DNA of 64,000 nucleotides, from the NCBI GenBank assembly GCA_964020085.1, contig OZ026609.1:1340201-1404200 (forward strand), read 5' to 3'. Under the pieces are notes generated by a model. It saw nothing but the letters and a program-made list of their open reading frames with translations, was not told the DNA's origin and did no database searches. Source of the stretch: Micromussa lordhowensis. Its lineage: Eukaryota > Cnidaria > Anthozoa > Scleractinia > Lobophylliidae. The position numbers and the translations under genes were made by a program. Below, piece after piece: positions 59,455 to 64,000 of the stretch. Positions within the stretch are counted from its first letter, which is position 1. Each line of letters opens with the position of its first letter.

Positions 59455-62400
59455 AAAATATTTTCGAACGTTGTGGTCATCTCGTTCGCAATTCTTCTCA
59501 TTCTTTCTCAGTCTTAATCATATTTGTTCTTCTTTGGGCTAATTTATACTTATTTGGTTTCTTTATTCATCGGTAGCTATAAAGCAAAAGCTGAATTCCG
59601 TTTTTACGTAGAACAATGCCTTAATGAATCACTTAAGGATTTCCGGTTTGGAAGAAAAAAGGTCAAACGTACAAGGTGTATAGCTTCGTAATTTAACGAA
59701 TTCTTTTGCAGTAAAAATTGAACAAGAACAAACCAAAAATATTTAAATTAAATTAATTGACTCAGTCCTTCAAACGAACGGCAAGAACTTCTTTAAGTTC
59801 TAACTACTAAAACCAATGTTTATGTCGAGATTCGTATTGAAAAAGGGAGAAACTAGTAATGGCAGAAGTATTCATGAATCCATTGCCTACAACAGCTGCT
59901 TGGCACATTTAGCGTCAGTCTTTCTCGAGATTGACAGGTAAATTCTCCATACTGATTGCAATTGATTCCTTTTGAAGTTTTGAAGAAACATCAAGACGAT
60001 AACTCCAGATTGATGATTTTTGTTTTTCTCATCACCTGTCTCCATGACTACAGACTGACACTGTGAGGTGAAAATAGATGTTAATCACACACGTGGAACC
60101 GTTTTCATGTGACGTCACCCTGGGCCATGTGCAGTAGACGTAAACCACGACATTTCCATTCATTGAGAAAAATAATAACATAATATAATATAATATAGAT
60201 ATGATAACTGTTATGCGTTCTGAAAGATCAATACGTCTGCCGTGAAAAATTGCAACACTAACATCATCATCGTCATCATCATCATCACATGCTACACTTT
60301 CATTATACCTATAGGCAAAACCTACTTCCAACTTACGTTACTTGCAAAAAATTTGGGACGTTTTAGTTCGGATGTTTAATATTCGGACACCATTTCTAAC
60401 AAATAAGACCGAAACAACATCTGTGAAAATGATAGTTTTCTAGCAGCCTCAAGGTTATAGAATTCACCGACGAGAAAATATCACAAATTCTATCAAGCCG
60501 TTACGTATCTCAAGCAGTGTCTCGACTTGAATTCGCTCCATAAAAGCAAGCTAAATGTTTTTATTACACTGTACTAAATACGTAAATATTTCGGATGCTT
60601 AAAAATTTCGAACGGTTTTACTTTCGGAACCTTTTTTTGTCCGAAATTAAAATCGTCCGAAAATGTTTGCAAGTAATGTAGTGTATGGCCATTAAATCGG
60701 TTTCTTTCATGGCAATCGATATCTGGAAAGACCTTCCATCTTCTTTAAAAGACTTTAAAAGTGTGTTTGCATTTCCGAAGTGTATAAAACGTTACCTCCT
60801 GTACATGTCAGAACAAAAACTGAACTAATTTTCCATTAAGCTGAGTTTGTAAATATTTATTGCTGTAATTTCTTGCTCCTTTATTTATTGATGTAATTTT
60901 TACTGTGTAATTACCTGCTTTCCATTCATAACTTAAATCGTATGGGGAGCTAACTAGAAAACCTACCGGTTTACTTAGCTCCCCAGCTCGCAACCGTACT
61001 AACTGACTACAAATACAATATCTAGGTAAAAACGGCAGTTAGAGTGTAAAAATCAAATGTTAGCATCTATATGAGCTCAAAAATTATTATTATTATTAAC
61101 GAAAGTATTTATTTCCAGTAAATTAATAAGTTAAATGGGGGACCAGCTAGGTTCTCATCTATTATCTGAATATCACTATAAATGTTAAGTCTTCCGCAGT
61201 AAATTAGTTGAATGAGTATTTTGGAATCTTCAACTCTCGCGAGAAGAAATATATGACAATTTTAGTGAATATATTTAGAATTTTTTTATGGGAAAAAGCC
61301 CCAATCGATCGTCTTCCATGAATAGATCTTCAAACCACAACTACGTTTATTAAGGCCTTCTGGAAGCTTCACAATTAAAGAAGTGGAAAGGTCACCAATG
61401 AGTAATTTAGGGAAATATGTCGCACATTGTCCCATTGTAGAATTCCATTCAATTTTGTCTGAATTTAGTTTTCAGCGATTATCTTCAATCCGATCAGTGT
61501 GTTTACATACGCTAAGTTGAAATACATTAGCGGTTAATAACATTAGGCCTGATAAACAATCGATAACTAGACTTTGTGACGGAATCCTGACTTCTTTGGG
61601 GAAAAGACACGTCTGGTCTAACCACAAAATACTGGGACACTCCCCAAAAAATTAGATTATCCAATCGCATTGTGGTGTTCTGTTTTTCAAGAGGAAAGAA
61701 CTCGATTTCAAAGGCAACATGCCAGAAACCTCCTTCTGTTAGACACCATCCAAAGTAAACATTCCTCAAGGGTCTGTTGTTCTCTGTTCGTTCCAGCAGC
61801 GATAAAGAGCTCCTTGTTGTTTTGAATTATGCAAGTTTCTGTGGCCATGTGACTAATTATTGCTGTTTGATGAGACAGCAGTTTAAAAGGTGGACGACCC
61901 ATTAATTAAGAAACAAGACACTACGGAAATTGAACAAAGTCACAAGCAATTAAACGGGCTCCATGTTTCCTCTAACTCACTGATGAATAGAATTCAATTT
62001 GTGACTGACGCAAGATAGGGTTTAGTCATTACAAGATTCTACAAGCTAAGATTACCGTTACACTTATAGGAATGTGTAAGACCAAAGTGTTCTGCATTTA
62101 TTTCTACGGCAAAACAACTGAAAGAAACTCGTGGACTTTCTATTAGGTAAGCCGCCAGAACGTTTATATAAAACATCTGCTTTGTTTACATTCAATGTTA
62201 ATGCTGTTAGTAGAAGATAGAGGAGGGATTCAACTTTTCTAAAAAATGAAGACGAAAATTTAAGACATGGTAAGTCATCGTTGAGAGAAAGCTTATTCCT
62301 GCATGAAAGAGAAATAATATATGACACAAGTTTTTACGAAAAGTGAAAGAAAAGAAAGAAAAGTGAGATTATAGTGTCTTTTAACCTTGTTGACACGAGC

Positions 62401-62900
62401 GTGAAAGACATGCATTGAAGGGGTTGGTAAGTTTGATTTTATCTGACCTGTTCTCTGGTTGTAGTCCAAAGTGTAAGCAATTAGATGAAAGCAACCTTTC
62501 AAAATTAAAGCATGCACGTTTTATTCACGGAATGGATACTTCGACTGTCTCATAACGTTACAATGTAGTGCACGGTGCTGCGGCCGACACTTGATTTATT
62601 CAACATTTGATCAGTCAAATAATCACTTGCAGTGAATACGTTCTTTTGGCGGTGGTTATAAACCAGAACAGGATGGGATTGTTTTATCTGATCTCTCTTG
62701 ATTCACGATGTGGTGCAACGTGCGATTAACTAAACTCTGAGCATTTCATTGTTTTGTTGATGAGCTTAAACTTGTTGTACTACTGTTCATTGGGTCAAAT
62801 TGCACGAGGTTAATACGTCTGTTGTTAGGCCCGATTTCCACCGCTCACTCGAGTCTAATCTACTTTCCTCAGCTGGTAATCGAGCCAGTTTGTTATCAGT
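59455..62900. other. Desert continuation
   Basis: No supported gene. A CAT/CGT trinucleotide run at 60260-60287 produces an apparent poly-Asp ORF on the minus strand, and there is a TATAA-rich simple repeat at 60178-60196. Confidence 0.5.
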
Positions 62901-63870
62901 CAAATGATGTATGAGGGAGCATCACGTTCTCATGTGGTATTGCTTGATATACTGTAAAAGGTGGTTGTACTTTCTGAGTAACCAGATGAGACTCTAGTGC
63001 GTGACTATTTAGGTATTGAGCAGTGCTTTCATGTATAGTATGTACAAGGTGGTTCTAACTTTTAAGTCTGTGGATGAAACCCTAGTGTGTGATCATTGAA
63101 ATGAAAGCTATTGAGCAGTATTTTCATGTGGTACTGTTTATTATGCTGTACAAGGTGATTCTAACCTTTAAGTCTGTGGATGAAACCCTAGTGTGTGACC
63201 ATTGAAATGAAAGCTATTGAGCAGTATTTTCATGTGGTACTGTTTATTATGCTGTACAAGGTGATTCTAACCTTTAAGTCTGTGGATGAAACCCTAGTGT
63301 GTGACCATTCAAATGAAAGCTATTGAGCAGTATTTTCATGTGGTACTGTTTATTATGCTGTACAAGGTGATTCTAACCTTTAAGTCTGTGGATGAAACCC
63401 TAGTGTGTGACCATTCAAATGAAAGCTATTGAGCAGTATTTTCATGTGGTACTGTTTATTATGCTGTACAAGGTGGTTCTAACTTTTTAGTCTGTGGATG
63501 AAACCCTAGTGTGTGACCATTCAAATGAAAGCTATTGAGCAGTATTTTCATGCAGTACTGCTATTGTGCTCTGCAAGGTGGTTCTAACCTTAATTGAGGT
63601 TAATATTGGATCAATCCCTTGTGTAACCATTCAAATGTAGGCTGTCAGTGAGTTGAGCAGTACTTTCATGTGGAATTGCTATTATGCTGTCCAAGGTGGT
63701 TCTGTGGATGAAACCCTAGTGTGTGCCTATTCAAATGAAAGCTTTTGAGCAGTACTTACATGTGGTACTGTTTATTATGCCTTACAAAGCGATTAGATTA
63801 ACGTTCAGTAACAAAAGTTGTGGAAGAAGTTTCTAGTATGTGATCCTGCTTCAAATGAACGCAGCTGATG
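62900..63870 (+). repeat. 106-bp satellite array
   Basis: About nine units, with start marks TGTACAAGGTGxTTCTAAC at 63041, 63147, 63253, 63359, 63465 and 63572 giving a 106-bp period. Middle units are almost identical; outer units are degenerate and one is shortened. Each unit carries TCTGTGGATGAAACCCTAGT, AAATGAAAGCTATTGAGCAG and ATGTGGTACTGTTTATTATG. It has the same sequence family as the intron 4 units of Hakai, in opposite orientation. Confidence 0.88.
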
Positions 63871-64000
63871 AGTACATTCTTTTCCCTTTCATAATGCTTT
63901 GAGGCTGTCCATGAGCAGCCTTCTGCAGTAGTGGTGTCAATAATCGTCGATCGAGATAACTGTCTCTTTTTTACAGCTCATAAATGGCATTTACATAAAG

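Noticed and set aside
60032..60331. Minus-strand ORF with poly-Asp tract
   Set aside because: The Asp run is a CAT/CGT trinucleotide microsatellite; there is no domain and no splice context.

Overview
The window is eukaryotic nuclear DNA: AT-rich, with short exons bounded by GT/AG sites, long introns, AATAAA signals and dense short repeats. Animal-type genes (Hakai/CBLL1, a CENP-F-like coiled coil, WD40, gamma-glutamylcyclotransferase-like) together with many palindromic MITEs and tRNA-derived SINEs suggest a cnidarian, probably an anthozoan such as a stony coral. That placement is an inference; no species marker was seen.

Layout. 1-11 kb: the 5' part of a minus-strand gene with a signal peptide (exons at 10819-10885, 8666-8871 and 4299-4434), its introns filled with MITEs, a SINE and a decayed Ty3/gypsy-like pol. 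11.5-20.6 kb: an 11-exon plus-strand WD40 gene, divergent from the first. 20.6-23.4 kb: intergenic, with two 116-bp copies of one MITE. 23.4-25.9 kb: two tandem intronless minus-strand gamma-glutamylcyclotransferase-like genes separated by a MITE, a LINE scrap and a short motif array. 26.08-28.25 kb: a nested foldback transposon with inverted minisatellite arms and a 9-bp target duplication. 28.5-36.0 kb: the six-exon plus-strand Hakai/CBLL1 gene, with introns carrying a SINE, a Penelope-like remnant, palindromes and satellite units. 36.96-47.0 kb: a three-exon minus-strand CENP-F-like gene, convergent with Hakai. 47.0-62.9 kb: a gene desert with no convincing exon, except for a palindromic repeat at 59.2 kb. 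62.9-63.9 kb: a 106-bp satellite array that is the inverted counterpart of the units in Hakai intron 4.

The genes do not form an operon or pathway. Hakai belongs to the m6A-writer accessory complex and is an E3 ligase; CENP-F proteins act at kinetochores and the nuclear envelope; the cyclotransferase-like proteins would act in glutathione-related metabolism if active. The most unusual item is the foldback element at 26-28 kb. Its arms are 15-bp tandem repeats in inverted orientation, and its left arm was later hit by two other palindromic insertions, while a related repeat at 59 kb preserves the unoccupied target.
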